This document shows, piece after piece, positions 63,916-64,000 of a stretch of 64,000 nt of DNA. The notes under the pieces are model-generated. The model was given only the letters and a program-made list of their open reading frames with translations, ran no database searches and was not told where the DNA came from. The position numbers were made by a program, and so were the translations under genes. The DNA is from an uncultured Clostridia bacterium (GTDB lineage: Bacteria > Bacillota > Clostridia > Oscillospirales > Ruminococcaceae), in NCBI GenBank assembly GCA_947627465.1, contig CANQWD010000005.1, forward strand, positions 45,910-109,909, given 5' to 3'. How positions within the stretch are numbered: the stretch's first letter is position 1; every line of letters begins with the position of its first letter.

Positions 63916-64000
63916 CACCCTTTCCCTCTCCTCTCCCTGCGTGTTTGTGGTGTGGACGTGTCCACACAATATGCGGTTCGCGCGGAGCGCGAATTGCGGA

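Overview
The window comes from a low-to-mid GC, spore-forming Firmicute of the class Clostridia, most likely a Ruminococcaceae/Oscillospiraceae-type gut anaerobe. Three things suggest this: a complete S10-spc-alpha ribosomal cluster in the Firmicutes order, a germination protease gene divergent from rpsT, and strong Shine-Dalgarno sequences with sigma-A type promoters that nearly all have 17-bp spacers. The placement is inference from content; no rRNA or tRNA gene was seen.

Layout. 1-1012: 5' part of a GspF/PilC-family gene (minus strand). 1612-3987: glycogen phosphorylase. 4192-9282: small membrane, regulatory and lipoprotein genes, mostly on the minus strand, including a SUFU-like/TPR protein. 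9391-10658: rpsT and gpr, divergent. 11534-28655: about 17 kb of co-directional ribosomal and associated genes (rpsJ to rplQ, with secY, adk, map, infA and rpoA). 28656-32006: a membrane protein, a class I aminotransferase and a frameshifted response regulator (minus strand). 32100-46807: mostly plus-strand housekeeping and signalling genes (smpB, purB, recJ, rel, a metallo-hydrolase, a glycosyltransferase, an EAL/HDOD protein, an FkbM methyltransferase). 47165-49595: a Gp37/Gp68-like protein and RNase Y (minus strand). 50155-56884: a compact fatty-acid/polyketide-like cluster. 56948-57188: a pair of tiny genes. 57502-63640: a minus-strand group with ppk, lipoproteins and pyrG.

The most unusual coding region is 51551-56802. 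It encodes an acyl carrier protein, a ketosynthase fused to a second ketosynthase-like domain that has lost its catalytic residues (chain-length-factor-like), a ketoreductase, a FabZ-like dehydratase, an Sfp-type phosphopantetheinyl transferase and a flavodoxin-fold reductase. There is no recognisable enoyl reductase or malonyl transferase. A PlsC-like acyltransferase lies just upstream. This looks like a small type II PKS/FAS system that could make an unsaturated acyl chain.

The intergenic DNA is rich in repeats: two families of TTAAGG-ended inverted-repeat elements, some sitting between a promoter and its gene; a 394-bp element with related copies at two other places; a 115-bp tandem duplication that carries the recJ ribosome binding site; other palindromic elements; and a GC-rich three-way-junction motif found upstream of both smpB and acpP. 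These, the T7-run frameshift in the response regulator, and the 45-aa/20-aa gene pair are the main points for follow-up.
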